The position numbers and the translations under genes were made by a program. Source: Paenarthrobacter nitroguajacolicus (GTDB lineage: Bacteria > Actinomycetota > Actinomycetes > Actinomycetales > Micrococcaceae). From it: a stretch of DNA of 64,000 nt. The DNA is taken from the NCBI RefSeq assembly GCF_029952445.1, contig NZ_JAQPPK010000020.1, forward strand, positions 29,157 to 93,156, in the 5' to 3' direction. Shown here piece by piece: positions 8,921-17,842 of the stretch (within the stretch, counting starts at the first letter, position 1; each line of letters starts with the position of its first letter). The notes under the pieces were generated by a model. That model ran no database searches and was not told the origin of the DNA. It saw only the letters and a program-made list of their open reading frames with translations.

Positions 8921-9238
8921 TTAGCCTTCGCACTCGATGCAGTATGAGTGGCCGCCGCTTTCGCGGGCCAGTTGGGACCGGTGGCGAACCAAGAAACACG
9001 AGTAGCAGGTGAACTCGTCCTCGGCTTGGGGAATTACCTGCACAATCAATTCTTCGGAGACGATTTCCCCGCCGGGGGTCAGACCCTCATCGAGGGCATC
9101 GGCCTCGTCGAGTTCACTGACGACGCTGCGTGCATCGGGTGCGTTGGCGGACTGCAGTGCTTCGAGGGAGCGCTCCTGGGATTCTTTGACGTCGGAGCGT
9201 ACTTCGTCGTAGTCGGTTGCCACTTGGCTGATTCCCAT
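8921..9238 (-). CDS. DUF4193 family zinc-ribbon-like protein
   Basis: The 105-residue acidic protein ends in FTCYSCFLVRHRSQLARESG and YCIECEG. This CxxC...CxxC arrangement and the SCFLVRHRSQLA block identify the actinobacterial DUF4193 family. The N-terminal half is rich in D, E and S and low in complexity. The function is unknown; zinc binding is inferred from the paired cysteines. It is the last gene of the minus-strand block that contains the conjugation operon, 265 bp from the nearest member. Confidence 0.85.
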   Translation of the reverse strand: MGISQVATDYDEVRSDVKESQERSLEALQSANAPDARSVVSELDEADALDEGLTPGGEIVSEELIVQVIPQAEDEFTCYSCFLVRHRSQLARESGGHSYCIECEG

Positions 9239-9503
9239 TTCTAACGGTGTTGCCTGTTGTTCAGGTCTGACGAGTTTGCAACGCTGCCCGTGACTGTCTT
9301 GTTCCCGGCGCCTCTGGTTGCCTCATGCCGTCGACGGTTCATCACAGGCTTGAGGTTTTAGCTTCGGAGTTCAACAGTTCAGTCATCGTCGCTGGATTCC
9401 GGCATCGTGCCCTGCTCAAGCGCGGCAGTGATTGCCTCCGGCGACGGCAGGGCGGCTTATCTCATTTGACTGGGCGCAGGCGGGACCGGCGCCTTGGCCG
9501 GGT

Positions 9504-9947
9504 TCATGGCTGGATGCCCCGAACATCGGGGAACCAGCCCGCGGGTGCTTTCTTGGGTTCGAGGTGTTCGGGGTCCCGGTGTTTTTGCATGTCGCATTTG
9601 TGGAACGGACCGCGTGGGTCCAGGAGGACGCGCATGTGGTGGTCTGCGTGGTCGCGCCACCAGACGCTCATGCCGGTAGCGCCGTCGAGCCGGAGGTGTT
9701 CCCATGCCCTCCATAGAGCCTCTATGCGGGAGAGCGCTTCGGGGTGGAAGTACCACTCGATGCACCACTTCAGGGCGCGATTGTCGACGTCGCGCACGTA
9801 GGTTGGGAGCAGCTGCTCGTGCAGGAATTCCTCGGCTGAGCCGTACACCAGCTCCGGTGCTTTCGGTTCCTCGGCTGGTTTCTCCGCAGACACTCCTGAG
9901 TCCCCGCTGCCAGGGGCTGGGGCGAACAAGCCAATGTCGTTAGTCAT
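9504..9947 (-). CDS. DUF4913 domain protein
   Basis: The 147-residue protein carries the DUF4913 core LPTYVRDVDNRALKWCIEWY, then HPEALSRIEALWRAWEHLRL and WWRDHADHHMRVLLDPRGPF with a conserved His/Asp/Trp pattern. The family occurs next to TraG-type genes on actinobacterial plasmids and its function is unknown. The ATG at 9947 is chosen because a GTAGGAGC ribosome site precedes it and it lies 11 bp past the TraG stop. An earlier in-frame ATG at 9974 would overlap traG. Confidence 0.8.
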   Translation of the reverse strand: MTNDIGLFAPAPGSGDSGVSAEKPAEEPKAPELVYGSAEEFLHEQLLPTYVRDVDNRALKWCIEWYFHPEALSRIEALWRAWEHLRLDGATGMSVWWRDHADHHMRVLLDPRGPFHKCDMQKHRDPEHLEPKKAPAGWFPDVRGIQP

Positions 9948-9958
9948 CTGGGACGCTC

Positions 9959-11728
9959 CTACTTCGTAACCCAAGGGTTGACTGTCGATGCAGCTGGCAC
10001 AGCTTCAGCGGGTTCTTCAGGACGCGGGCTGTATCGCTTGATGGATGCCTCCACCGCCTCCTTGTGTGGTCCGGTGTACCAAGGCATCGTCCGGACCAGC
10101 GTGGCGGGGGCGCCTGAGGCGAGGACGACGGCGCGGCCACGGTCCAGTTCTGCGAGGTTGGAGACATCGAAGATGCGTTCCTTGCTCTCTTGGCGGGAGC
10201 GGCTGGAACCGGACTTGCCGGAGGACGTGGAGACGTTGATGTAGCTGTAGTCTCCGATCAGGTCCGAGAGTGCACGGAGGAAGCCTTCTTCTGCGACACC
10301 GCCGCCGTAGACCTTTACGTTCGCGGCTGACCAGATCTTCCGCATGTTCGCTTCTCCCCACAGCTCGACCCCTTGGGACCAGGACTGCAGGATCCCCATG
10401 ACGATCAGGCCTTTGGAGCCGTAGTGGCTGAACTGGTCCGGCAGTCCGGCCCAGCGGACGACGTTGGCCAGTTCATCGAGTGCGAAGAGCCCGGGCTTGG
10501 GAAGCCGCCCGCCGCTGCGCTCTGCCCGTTCCTCCATGGCCTCGGCAATGGCTACGGTCAGGGCTGTGGTGAGGGGTGCTGCTGAGCCGGCACCTTCTTT
10601 GGAGAGGATGTAGATCGTTTCCTGCGAAGCCGCGAAAGCATGGGGGTTGAATTGCCGGCGGGTATCCGTGGATACGGTCGCTCCACCGGTGGGGGCGACC
10701 CACCGCAGCGTGTTGCGGCTCTTGAGGCATTGGATCATCTTCTCGGCCGTGCCGAAGATACCGTCACGCTGCTTATCGGCCAGCTTCAAGGTGGATTCAA
10801 GGCCCTTGTACTGCAGCTCGTAGTCATGCTCGCGAAGGATCTCAATAGGCTCTTGGCTGACCTGTTCGGTGACCCAGATGTAGACCTGTGTGATGGGCAG
10901 CTCCCCGAGCGCGGCCGCGAGGAAATACGAGGACAGAATGTCCTCGGCCTTGGGATCGAAGTAAGCGTCAGGCTTAGACCCGGGCACACGGGAGCCAACG
11001 GAGAAGTGCTGGGTGAGCTTGTAGGCCTTCTCTTCGTCGGTGACGTAGGAGAGCGGGTTCCACCACCAATCAGGTTCTTCCTGGGCGATCTTCTGCGGAT
11101 CGAACACCCATACCGGGGCCGTGCTCTCGCGGACGCCACGGGTGCCGTCCACGATGTCGCGCTTGTTCGATGTGGAGACCACAGCGCCGGGTGCGTCCAG
11201 AACGGCGGGCATGACCCGTGAGGTTGATTTACCGGTTCGGGGACCCCAGATGTCGAGGGACAGGTCTTCCCAGGACTGGATGAACTTCTGACCTGTGGAG
11301 ACGACCTTGCCGACCACGATCCCCGGAGCATCCATAACGCCCAAACGCTCGGCGGTCGCTTTCGCTCCTTTTTCCGAGAACGCCGCCAGTGACTTCCCGC
11401 GTCCGAGGTAGCGGGCTGCCTTATCGACCCGGGCGCGCTTGGAGGCACCCTTCCTCCAGGCCACCAGGACAACAATGGTCAGGGCCAGCACCACGCCGGC
11501 CATGAGGCAGGCGACCACCGTGGCTTCGGTGGGCCACGGGACTCGGCCCTTGGCCGGGCCGGCGATCAGATCGATGGGGTGGGCTGGTGGAGCGGCAATG
11601 CCCGCCATCCACGAACCGAGGTGCAAGGCGGCGTAGGTTCCGCCGCCGAAGACGACGATGAAACCGATGGCCAACCAGACCAGCACAGCGTCGCCCATCC
11701 CCATTCCTTTACGGTTTGGTGCGCTCAC
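9959..11728 (-). CDS. TraG/VirD4 family coupling ATPase
   Basis: The 589-residue protein has two N-terminal membrane segments (about residues 10-35 and 60-85). A Walker A of unusual form, GPRTGKST, follows in the context IWGPRTGKSTSRVMPAVLDA. The C-terminal TraG region includes LFALDELANVVRWAGLPDQF (Walker B plus recognition domain) and ILQSWSQGVELWG. Coupling proteins bring the relaxase-DNA complex to the secretion channel at the inner face of the membrane. The GTG start overlaps the stop of the virB4-like gene (GTGA). It is one of the last genes of the operon. Confidence 0.9.
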   Translation of the reverse strand: MSAPNRKGMGMGDAVLVWLAIGFIVVFGGGTYAALHLGSWMAGIAAPPAHPIDLIAGPAKGRVPWPTEATVVACLMAGVVLALTIVVLVAWRKGASKRARVDKAARYLGRGKSLAAFSEKGAKATAERLGVMDAPGIVVGKVVSTGQKFIQSWEDLSLDIWGPRTGKSTSRVMPAVLDAPGAVVSTSNKRDIVDGTRGVRESTAPVWVFDPQKIAQEEPDWWWNPLSYVTDEEKAYKLTQHFSVGSRVPGSKPDAYFDPKAEDILSSYFLAAALGELPITQVYIWVTEQVSQEPIEILREHDYELQYKGLESTLKLADKQRDGIFGTAEKMIQCLKSRNTLRWVAPTGGATVSTDTRRQFNPHAFAASQETIYILSKEGAGSAAPLTTALTVAIAEAMEERAERSGGRLPKPGLFALDELANVVRWAGLPDQFSHYGSKGLIVMGILQSWSQGVELWGEANMRKIWSAANVKVYGGGVAEEGFLRALSDLIGDYSYINVSTSSGKSGSSRSRQESKERIFDVSNLAELDRGRAVVLASGAPATLVRTMPWYTGPHKEAVEASIKRYSPRPEEPAEAVPAASTVNPWVTK

Positions 11729-13320
11729 AGGGTGCCTCCTTCAATCGGTAGGACCGGGGCTGCCGATTCCAGCAGGGTTTCAGGGGTGGAGTGCCATTTC
11801 CCGTCGGTGTCATTGACGCCTTCGGGGCCTTTCTCCAAGGAGGTGAGCCCGACCTGCACGGGGATCCCGGGACGGCCACCGACCTTGATCAGGAACTTTC
11901 CCCGGCCCGGAGGTTCGACGTCGACGCCGCGTGAGTCCCACGCGGGCGGGTCTTGCCAGCCAATGAGTTTTTGCTGCTCCTGCCGGGAAAGTGGAATGCC
12001 GGAGGTCAACAAAGGCATCTCGGAAGCGGGGAGGCCCCCGCAGATAACCATGCCGGAGCGTTCGACGAAGCCCCGGGCTTTCATCCGGTCTTCCTCTGCC
12101 GGCAACGCCAACAGGTCGGACATGGTGTGGGAGATCATGATCTGTCCAACACCGACGGAGCGGTTCAACCGGGTCAGGGCGTCCACACGGTCCACCATGC
12201 CCTTACCGGCGCGCAGCGCACGCCACAGCTCATCCAGGACCACAAAGTAGTTCCGTCGCGGCTCCAGCCCGGTATCGGCCAGGGCGTTGGCCACGTTGAC
12301 CGTGCCGAAGCCGTAGGACCAGCACGCGAGCAGGACGGCGGCCTGGAGGTCCGTTTCGGTCTCGTCAATGCTGGAGACGTCGAAGACCACGGCGCGGTCG
12401 CGTTTCATGGGCTGGCTGGTCTGGCGGGAGAAGATTTCTCCGAGTTTCCCGCCACCGGTCAATCCCAGCAGGGTTGCTTCCAGCGCCCGGGTTTCTTGGA
12501 GGTAGACGTTCATGTCGCCCCGGTCCAGTGCGACCTGTCGCAGCTCGTCCGGTGCGGAGACAATCACGTCCAGCAGGTCCTTCAACACCGGGACACCGTC
12601 GAAGCGCTCATCGAGGACCCGCAGGGCGCGGTCTAGGATGGTTTGTTCCTGATCGGTGGGCGGGTTGTTCCGGCTGATCGTGATCAGCGAGACCACCATT
12701 GTCAGGCGGCGGCCGTGCGCGTCGGCACGGACGCGCGCTGCGTCTTCAGGGTGGCCGTTGTCTTCCAGGAGCTGAGCGGCTTCGACAGCCTGGCCCGGGT
12801 CGAGGATGTTCAGGTACCCGACACCACGGCCGAGGCGGATGACCTGTCCGCCTAGTGCCCTGACGGCTTTGACGTGCTCGCCTTTGAGGTCACCAAGGAT
12901 CAGCGGGTGAACCCCTTGTGCGGAGAGTCCGATGAACATCCGCCGGACGACGGTGGACTTCCCCAGCCCGGGCTTGCCCAGGATGAACGCAGACGGGTTG
13001 GAAATCAGGCGTGCGCGCTGGAACCAGCTGATCGGGTCGCAGCAGACCGTGGCCTGTGTTTCTTCGTGCCGTCCCAGCGGCACGCCGATCATGGGCGAGG
13101 ACGCACCGGAGGAAAAAGGCCACAGCCCGCAGACCTGAACCGTGGTCCCCCGGTACTGTTTCACGGAGGGGACGAGCTGGGCCATGCCCCCGCCGCGCCG
13201 CGGCCAGCCACGGGCACCCGGACCGGCAGAGCGGGGCTGCTTCTCAGCCTTCTTCGGAGCAGCCTTGGCCGGTGCGGTGCTGTGTTTCGAGGAGCGGGTG
13301 AAGAGTTTCGGGAGAGCCAT
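11725..13320 (-). CDS. VirB4-like conjugation ATPase
   Basis: The 531-residue protein has Walker A GKPGLGKSTVVRRM near residue 155, a LGDLKGEHVKAV segment, Walker B YFVVLDELWRALRAGKG and a later SVGVGQIMISHTMSD motif, all as in VirB4/TraC ATPases. The N-terminal 60 residues are basic and low in complexity. Full-length VirB4 carries an extra N-terminal domain; in this actinobacterial type that part is supplied by the preceding SCO6880-like protein. The start overlaps that gene's stop (TAATG), indicating translational coupling. Confidence 0.88.
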   Translation of the reverse strand: MALPKLFTRSSKHSTAPAKAAPKKAEKQPRSAGPGARGWPRRGGGMAQLVPSVKQYRGTTVQVCGLWPFSSGASSPMIGVPLGRHEETQATVCCDPISWFQRARLISNPSAFILGKPGLGKSTVVRRMFIGLSAQGVHPLILGDLKGEHVKAVRALGGQVIRLGRGVGYLNILDPGQAVEAAQLLEDNGHPEDAARVRADAHGRRLTMVVSLITISRNNPPTDQEQTILDRALRVLDERFDGVPVLKDLLDVIVSAPDELRQVALDRGDMNVYLQETRALEATLLGLTGGGKLGEIFSRQTSQPMKRDRAVVFDVSSIDETETDLQAAVLLACWSYGFGTVNVANALADTGLEPRRNYFVVLDELWRALRAGKGMVDRVDALTRLNRSVGVGQIMISHTMSDLLALPAEEDRMKARGFVERSGMVICGGLPASEMPLLTSGIPLSRQEQQKLIGWQDPPAWDSRGVDVEPPGRGKFLIKVGGRPGIPVQVGLTSLEKGPEGVNDTDGKWHSTPETLLESAAPVLPIEGGTL

Positions 13321-14828
13321 TACAGAGCATCCTTAATCTCAGACGGGACCATGCTGTGCTCGGGCAGCACCAGGCCCAGAGGCAGTGACGCGGCGAACAC
13401 GGTGTCCTGCGCCCCGTATGCGGGACGCAGCAGCAACCTGGCGCTACCGGAACTCTGTTCCACAGCAGCCACCGCGTCTGGAAGGCGTTCCCGGTCGGTC
13501 ACGGTGGCCGTGACGACCAAGCCGAAGTTCACTAGGCCGGCACCTTGGGCTTCTTCTTTCGCGGTCTGTGCCGCTGACCGGGCATCCACCAGCGCACGGG
13601 CGGATGGCCGGTTTCCGGAAGTGATACGGACGTTGGCGTTGTTCTGATCCTGTTCGACCACGGCAGCGGCGCGGGCCGAATCCATCGGACGGTAGAGCAG
13701 GGACACGCGCTTGCGGTCAACGTCCCCGTGAGGGGCCAGCAACCGCGACAGGACTGATGAATTCACCGATCCACGCGGGGCGCCGGTCATGGTCCAGGAG
13801 ACTGAGAACGCCGAATCGTGGCGGTAGTTCTCCCAGTTGGACTGGTGCGCGGTGGGGCCGACCTCGCCCCAGGTCAGGGACACCGGAGACCCGGCCGCGT
13901 GAGCTTCATCGATGATCAGCGCTGCAGGAGGATCGTAAGCGACACGCACGACCTCGCACAGTTCCTGCGCTGTCGTCGGACGGGCGATCCCGGCACCGGT
14001 GGACTGCAGCCGTGCCGACAAGCCCGGAATCCGGGAGGCAAGATCACGGGCGACTTCTTCAGGGGTCCGTTTTTTTGCCCCTGTACGGATAGCGGCCTTG
14101 AACGTCAACGACACCCAGGCACGGACCGTGGCTGATCCTTCCGGGTAGGTGGTCACAACCTCGTTCAGCATTTCCCGGGCGAACTCAGGTGCTTCCGGGT
14201 CGATGTTCATCAGCACTTCGTTCCGGAGCCGGTACCCCGAGTCCGGGGCCGTTTCCACGGTCACGGCTGCGGAGTCCAGCCCTGCCTCATCGGAGAGCCC
14301 GGCGAGCCAGCCACCCCAGTTCGCCACCCACGCATCAACCTGCTCGGGGTCCACCAAGGAGGCCCCATCGGGTTCGGTTGAGAAGATCACGGTGAAGTGA
14401 CTCGTGGTGGGCACGTGCAGCATCGCGAAGGGACGCTTGTAGGAGTCGGTGAATTCGTACAGGGTCGACTTCGCAGCCAAGCCCGGAAGCTGGTACATGC
14501 CCCACGGCGTTACGCCGAGCGGGCCCGAACGGTAGAGATTTGTGCCCGAAGACCGGGAGACCTTGAAGGCCAAACGAGTGCCGGCACGGTCAACAATGGA
14601 CTGGCCATGCTTGTCCTTGACTGTCAGCAGCAAGGCGCTGACACCGGCAAAGGCAAGAACGCCCAGGCCAACGAACAGGCCCCAAATAGCGAAGCTGATA
14701 ATGCCCGCCAACAAACCTGCGAACACGATAGCGGTGCCGATCGCGCCGAGGTTGGCCAGCCCGGCTGAGCGCGGTACGCGCCAGTTGCCGTAAGACGGTT
14801 CTTTGTATTCGGTGTTAATTGCTGCCAC
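13320..14828 (-). CDS. SCO6880-like conjugation membrane protein (VirB3/VirB4 N-terminal type)
   Basis: The 502-residue protein has two closely spaced membrane helices near the N-terminus (about residues 28-70) and a large cytoplasmic domain without a Walker motif. The opening YGNWRVPRSAGLANLGAIGT and SKSTLYEF-like region match the SCO6880 family found upstream of VirB4 in actinobacterial type IV systems. It probably anchors VirB4 to the membrane. The start overlaps the preceding virB6-like gene by 14 bp. Confidence 0.85.
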   Translation of the reverse strand: MAAINTEYKEPSYGNWRVPRSAGLANLGAIGTAIVFAGLLAGIISFAIWGLFVGLGVLAFAGVSALLLTVKDKHGQSIVDRAGTRLAFKVSRSSGTNLYRSGPLGVTPWGMYQLPGLAAKSTLYEFTDSYKRPFAMLHVPTTSHFTVIFSTEPDGASLVDPEQVDAWVANWGGWLAGLSDEAGLDSAAVTVETAPDSGYRLRNEVLMNIDPEAPEFAREMLNEVVTTYPEGSATVRAWVSLTFKAAIRTGAKKRTPEEVARDLASRIPGLSARLQSTGAGIARPTTAQELCEVVRVAYDPPAALIIDEAHAAGSPVSLTWGEVGPTAHQSNWENYRHDSAFSVSWTMTGAPRGSVNSSVLSRLLAPHGDVDRKRVSLLYRPMDSARAAAVVEQDQNNANVRITSGNRPSARALVDARSAAQTAKEEAQGAGLVNFGLVVTATVTDRERLPDAVAAVEQSSGSARLLLRPAYGAQDTVFAASLPLGLVLPEHSMVPSEIKDAL

Positions 14829-16128
14829 TGGGGCCCTCCCCGGTTGAATCCTGCGCGGTCTTTTCGATTGCCTGCGACGTCGAGGACGCCGCCTTTGCTC
14901 CTGCAGCTACAGCCACCCCCACGGGTCCAGCTGCCGCTGCTCCCCCACTGGCTGCTGCTGCCCCTCCACCGGCACCAGCTGTCGCTCCAGAGGATCCGGT
15001 CCCGGCCGTACCTGCCTTGGCCGCTGCCGCTGTGCCGGCCGCTCCACCCGGCCCCGTGGCGCCAGGGATGGGCTGCCCTCCTCCGCCTCGCGGGCCGGAC
15101 GTTCCATCGGCGCCCTTTGGTGAACTGCCGGTCTGGGTGTTCGACGTACTTGTCGACGATGAAGGGGTCGGTGAAGCATTGCCCCTCCCGCTACCACCAC
15201 GGCCAAGGGAAACTGCACCTGTGGCAATGGCACCAACAGCTGCTCCCGCTGCGGCCCCGCTGCCGGAGGCGACGGCACCGACCATCGGTGTCACGAAACG
15301 CATCAGAGCTGGCAGTGCAAACAGCGCTACAACCATCAGCGTGAAACCGGTGATGGAACCGATCAAGGCGTCCTTCTCCCCACTGTTTTCCATGAGCAGG
15401 AACGCAACTGAGTACACGATGGCCGCTGCTGGTTTGTAGAGAAAAAAGGCGATGGTCCAACCCACAGTTCTTTGGAACCACTGCCGTCCCATCTCGGTGT
15501 TCGTGAACGCGGCTGTGGTGGGCAGGATGCCCGCAAGAATCACCAACATGCCGCTGCGAACGATCATGAGGACTATCTGGACTAGGGATGCAAGCAGGCC
15601 GATAAGACCCAGAACGATGAGGATGAAAACCCCCACACCTGTCTGGTTCGCCATGGTCAACAGCTGCATCGACTCGGCAAAGCCCTTGCCGTCCGTGGAG
15701 CGTTTGATGATCTCGGCAGAAAAGGCGTCGGCTGCGATCACCAGGATCGAAATCACCCCCAGTCCCAGACCTGAAACCAGGGTCAGAGTGATAAGTGAAC
15801 GCAGCAGGTCTTTTAGAGGTGCGCCCCGCTGCTCCCAAATCAGCCGGATGCCGCCCAAGATGACGGCCAGGACTGCAAGCGCCAAAGTCCATGGCATCAA
15901 CTCACTATTGACCAGGGAAACAACCGGACTGGCTGTAGAGCCGTCTTGGCTAGTTAGGTTCACCGTCGGGGTTGAGACCCAGAAAGTAGACAGAGTCGTC
16001 ACCATCTGACTCATGCCCTCCATGATGGCCTTGGCGAGATTGTTGATGGTGTCGTCGGCTATCCCTGCCGCGACTTCTCCGGCACCTTCTTTGGCTTTGC
16101 AGGCCAAGTCCCAGACTTCACATGCCAT
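14815..16128 (-). CDS. VirB6/TrbL-like polytopic membrane protein
   Basis: The 437-residue protein begins with a Cys-containing segment (MACEVWDLACKAKEGAG), followed by five to six hydrophobic helices between about residues 70 and 290. The last 140 residues are extremely rich in Gly, Ala, Ser and Pro. Segments such as MVVALFALPALMRFVTPMVG and an FTNTEMGRQWFQRTVGWTIA block resemble VirB6/TrbL-type channel proteins. It probably forms part of the inner-membrane DNA channel. The low-complexity tail is likely cytoplasmic and disordered. Confidence 0.8.
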   Translation of the reverse strand: MACEVWDLACKAKEGAGEVAAGIADDTINNLAKAIMEGMSQMVTTLSTFWVSTPTVNLTSQDGSTASPVVSLVNSELMPWTLALAVLAVILGGIRLIWEQRGAPLKDLLRSLITLTLVSGLGLGVISILVIAADAFSAEIIKRSTDGKGFAESMQLLTMANQTGVGVFILIVLGLIGLLASLVQIVLMIVRSGMLVILAGILPTTAAFTNTEMGRQWFQRTVGWTIAFFLYKPAAAIVYSVAFLLMENSGEKDALIGSITGFTLMVVALFALPALMRFVTPMVGAVASGSGAAAGAAVGAIATGAVSLGRGGSGRGNASPTPSSSTSTSNTQTGSSPKGADGTSGPRGGGGQPIPGATGPGGAAGTAAAAKAGTAGTGSSGATAGAGGGAAAASGGAAAAGPVGVAVAAGAKAASSTSQAIEKTAQDSTGEGPSGSN

Positions 16129-16129
16129 G

Positions 16130-16870
16130 TCAGACCCCGTTCCACGGGATGAATGAACTCAGGTCACTGATCTGACGAATCGTTCCTCCGCCTGCAGCGG
16201 GCATGTCCAGTTTCCAGTCGCCGGCTTCCCATAGCAGCGATGTTGAAAGTGCACCGTATCCGCCGTCCTCGGTCTTGAACGCCAGCTCCACAACCGCCGC
16301 CGTTGGCGAGTACGAGTGAATGATGAAACCTGCGATCTGGACCTTCGGTGAGCTTCCTCCGCCGACGTCCTTCCCCTCGTTGATGGCCTTTACCGCTTTG
16401 TCCCGGGCTGGGCTGTCAGCGGCAAGTTCCAGATAGACCTGTTTTGCATAGCCGTTGAACGAAGCTGCCCAGATGTTTGCTGTCGCGTAGAGGGCCCCTG
16501 TAGGCGACTGCGCAAAGCACGACCTCAGGCCGTCCTTGCCTACCGTTCCGGGGCCGACCTTTGAGGGGTCTGTGGGAACGGCCATGGTTCCATCCAGCTC
16601 CCACTTGGACTTGGGTGCGGTACCAAGCGCTGTTTCCTGGCTGGCAGGAAGCCCACAGACGCTCTTGGCAGAGGCAGTAGAAGCACTGGGACTATCTGTG
16701 GCGGAGTTGCTGGATGCTGTTGGGGCGGGTTGGGCGTCTTCTTGTCCTTTGGGGAGCAGGAAGATCACGACGGCTGCTGCGACTAGCGCGACCACCAGCG
16801 CGGCAGCAATGATGAACCCGGGTTTGGTGAACGGATTGCTTTCGGTGGTGCTCTCTGTTGACTGGCTCAA
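16130..16870 (-). CDS. conjugation accessory protein, single-pass, VirB8-like fold suspected
   Basis: The 246-residue protein has one membrane helix near the N-terminus (GFIIAAALVVALVAAAVVIF, about residues 19-38), a Ser/Thr/Ala linker and an extracytoplasmic domain of about 170 residues. The domain ends in LLWEAGDWKLDMPA, the pattern seen in NTF2-like VirB8/TcpC-type domains. Its position beside the virB6-like gene (1-nt gap) supports a scaffold role. The assignment rests on architecture and context, not on a strong signature. Confidence 0.6.
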   Translation of the reverse strand: MSQSTESTTESNPFTKPGFIIAAALVVALVAAAVVIFLLPKGQEDAQPAPTASSNSATDSPSASTASAKSVCGLPASQETALGTAPKSKWELDGTMAVPTDPSKVGPGTVGKDGLRSCFAQSPTGALYATANIWAASFNGYAKQVYLELAADSPARDKAVKAINEGKDVGGGSSPKVQIAGFIIHSYSPTAAVVELAFKTEDGGYGALSTSLLWEAGDWKLDMPAAGGGTIRQISDLSSFIPWNGV

Positions 16871-16897
16871 GATGAACCTCCCGTTGTTGGTGCTGGC

Positions 16898-17188
16898 TTA
16901 GACGAACGCACGGACGATGCCCGCAGCACCGGTGATGATGATGCAGCCGAGCAGGACCCAGCCGAGCTTGGCCAAGGACTGGCCGCCCTCGCCGCGCTGG
17001 AGCTGGATGACCATGGTGATGCCGACGATGATCACGCCCAGAACACCCAGGACGAGGCCGATACCGGAGGCCCAGTTCAGGACGGTGAGCAGTCCGCCGG
17101 CCTCTGCGGGGACGACGGGGGTGGGATCGGGAATGTTCGGTGCAGGCGCCGGAGTAACAACTGTTGCAAGTGCAGTGATTGAGTTCAT
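16898..17188 (-). CDS. small two-helix membrane protein, VirB2/pilin-like
   Basis: The 96-residue product has a Pro-rich N-terminus and two hydrophobic helices (about residues 34-62 and 74-95) separated by a charged loop QLQRGEGGQSLAK. This is the shape of VirB2/TrbC pilins and of the small membrane subunit of actinobacterial type IV systems. The ATG at 17188 has AAAGGTCTCACC before it. A much longer frame upstream is rejected because it would run through the ribosome site and into the neighbouring gene. Confidence 0.7.
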   Translation of the reverse strand: MNSITALATVVTPAPAPNIPDPTPVVPAEAGGLLTVLNWASGIGLVLGVLGVIIVGITMVIQLQRGEGGQSLAKLGWVLLGCIIITGAAGIVRAFV

Positions 17189-17199
17189 GGTGAGACCTT

Positions 17200-17808
17200 T
17201 CAGTGGTTGGTGCTTGGGTTGGTTTCGGTAACCAGGGTGGTTACGTCGGTGATGAAGCGTTGATATTCGCGGGCCGTTGGTGTGGTGATGGAGTCTCCGT
17301 GCCGCCATGCCTCGACCCAGGGAAGGGTCCAGAGGCGGGGCGCTCCCCCGCCGACGATGGCCGTGAAGTCCCGGAGAGCTTTGGGTGTTTTTCCCGGTGC
17401 GTCCGCGAGGACAGCGAGACCGAGCAGCTCCACATCGGGAGCGGCTCCCGAGGCCCACTGGGTCAGAGCGCTTTGAGCGGTCGTCAGGCCGTGCATGTCA
17501 GCCCGGCAGACCAGCAGCACGCGAGGCTTGGACCCGTCCTGCAGGACGGGCCAGCAGTGCCCGGTGGGGCGTGCCCCGTCGAGCAGGTCAGCGGTGCGGC
17601 TCTCACCAGCACCGCCGTGGCTGCCGACAACCCACAACGCTGCGGCACCGGACATGGTGCGGCTTGCCAGGCGATCTGCGGTGTCAGGTTCGATCATGCC
17701 TTTGAGTGGTGTGCTGATCACGGCAGCCGGCGGGACGTGCACATCCGATATTTCCACTTCGACTTTCTCAGCCGGGGTGGTGATCCAGGGGTTCAGTGAC
17801 AGTTGCAT
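17200..17808 (-). CDS. DUF6668-like protein with degenerate P-loop
   Basis: The 202-residue protein contains WVVGSHGGAGESRTADLL near residue 60, a glycine loop resembling ParA/MinD P-loops but without the Lys-Ser/Thr pair. It is followed by VLLVCRADMHGLTTAQSAL. It resembles plasmid proteins now filed as DUF6668. The ATG at 17808 has an excellent AGAGGAGGAAAC ribosome site. It directly follows the ParA-like gene and may be a non-hydrolysing partner of it. The function is unproven. Confidence 0.6.
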   Translation of the reverse strand: MQLSLNPWITTPAEKVEVEISDVHVPPAAVISTPLKGMIEPDTADRLASRTMSGAAALWVVGSHGGAGESRTADLLDGARPTGHCWPVLQDGSKPRVLLVCRADMHGLTTAQSALTQWASGAAPDVELLGLAVLADAPGKTPKALRDFTAIVGGGAPRLWTLPWVEAWRHGDSITTPTAREYQRFITDVTTLVTETNPSTNH

Positions 17809-17842
17809 GTTTCCTCCTCTCTTTGAGTCGATGTGGAATGGG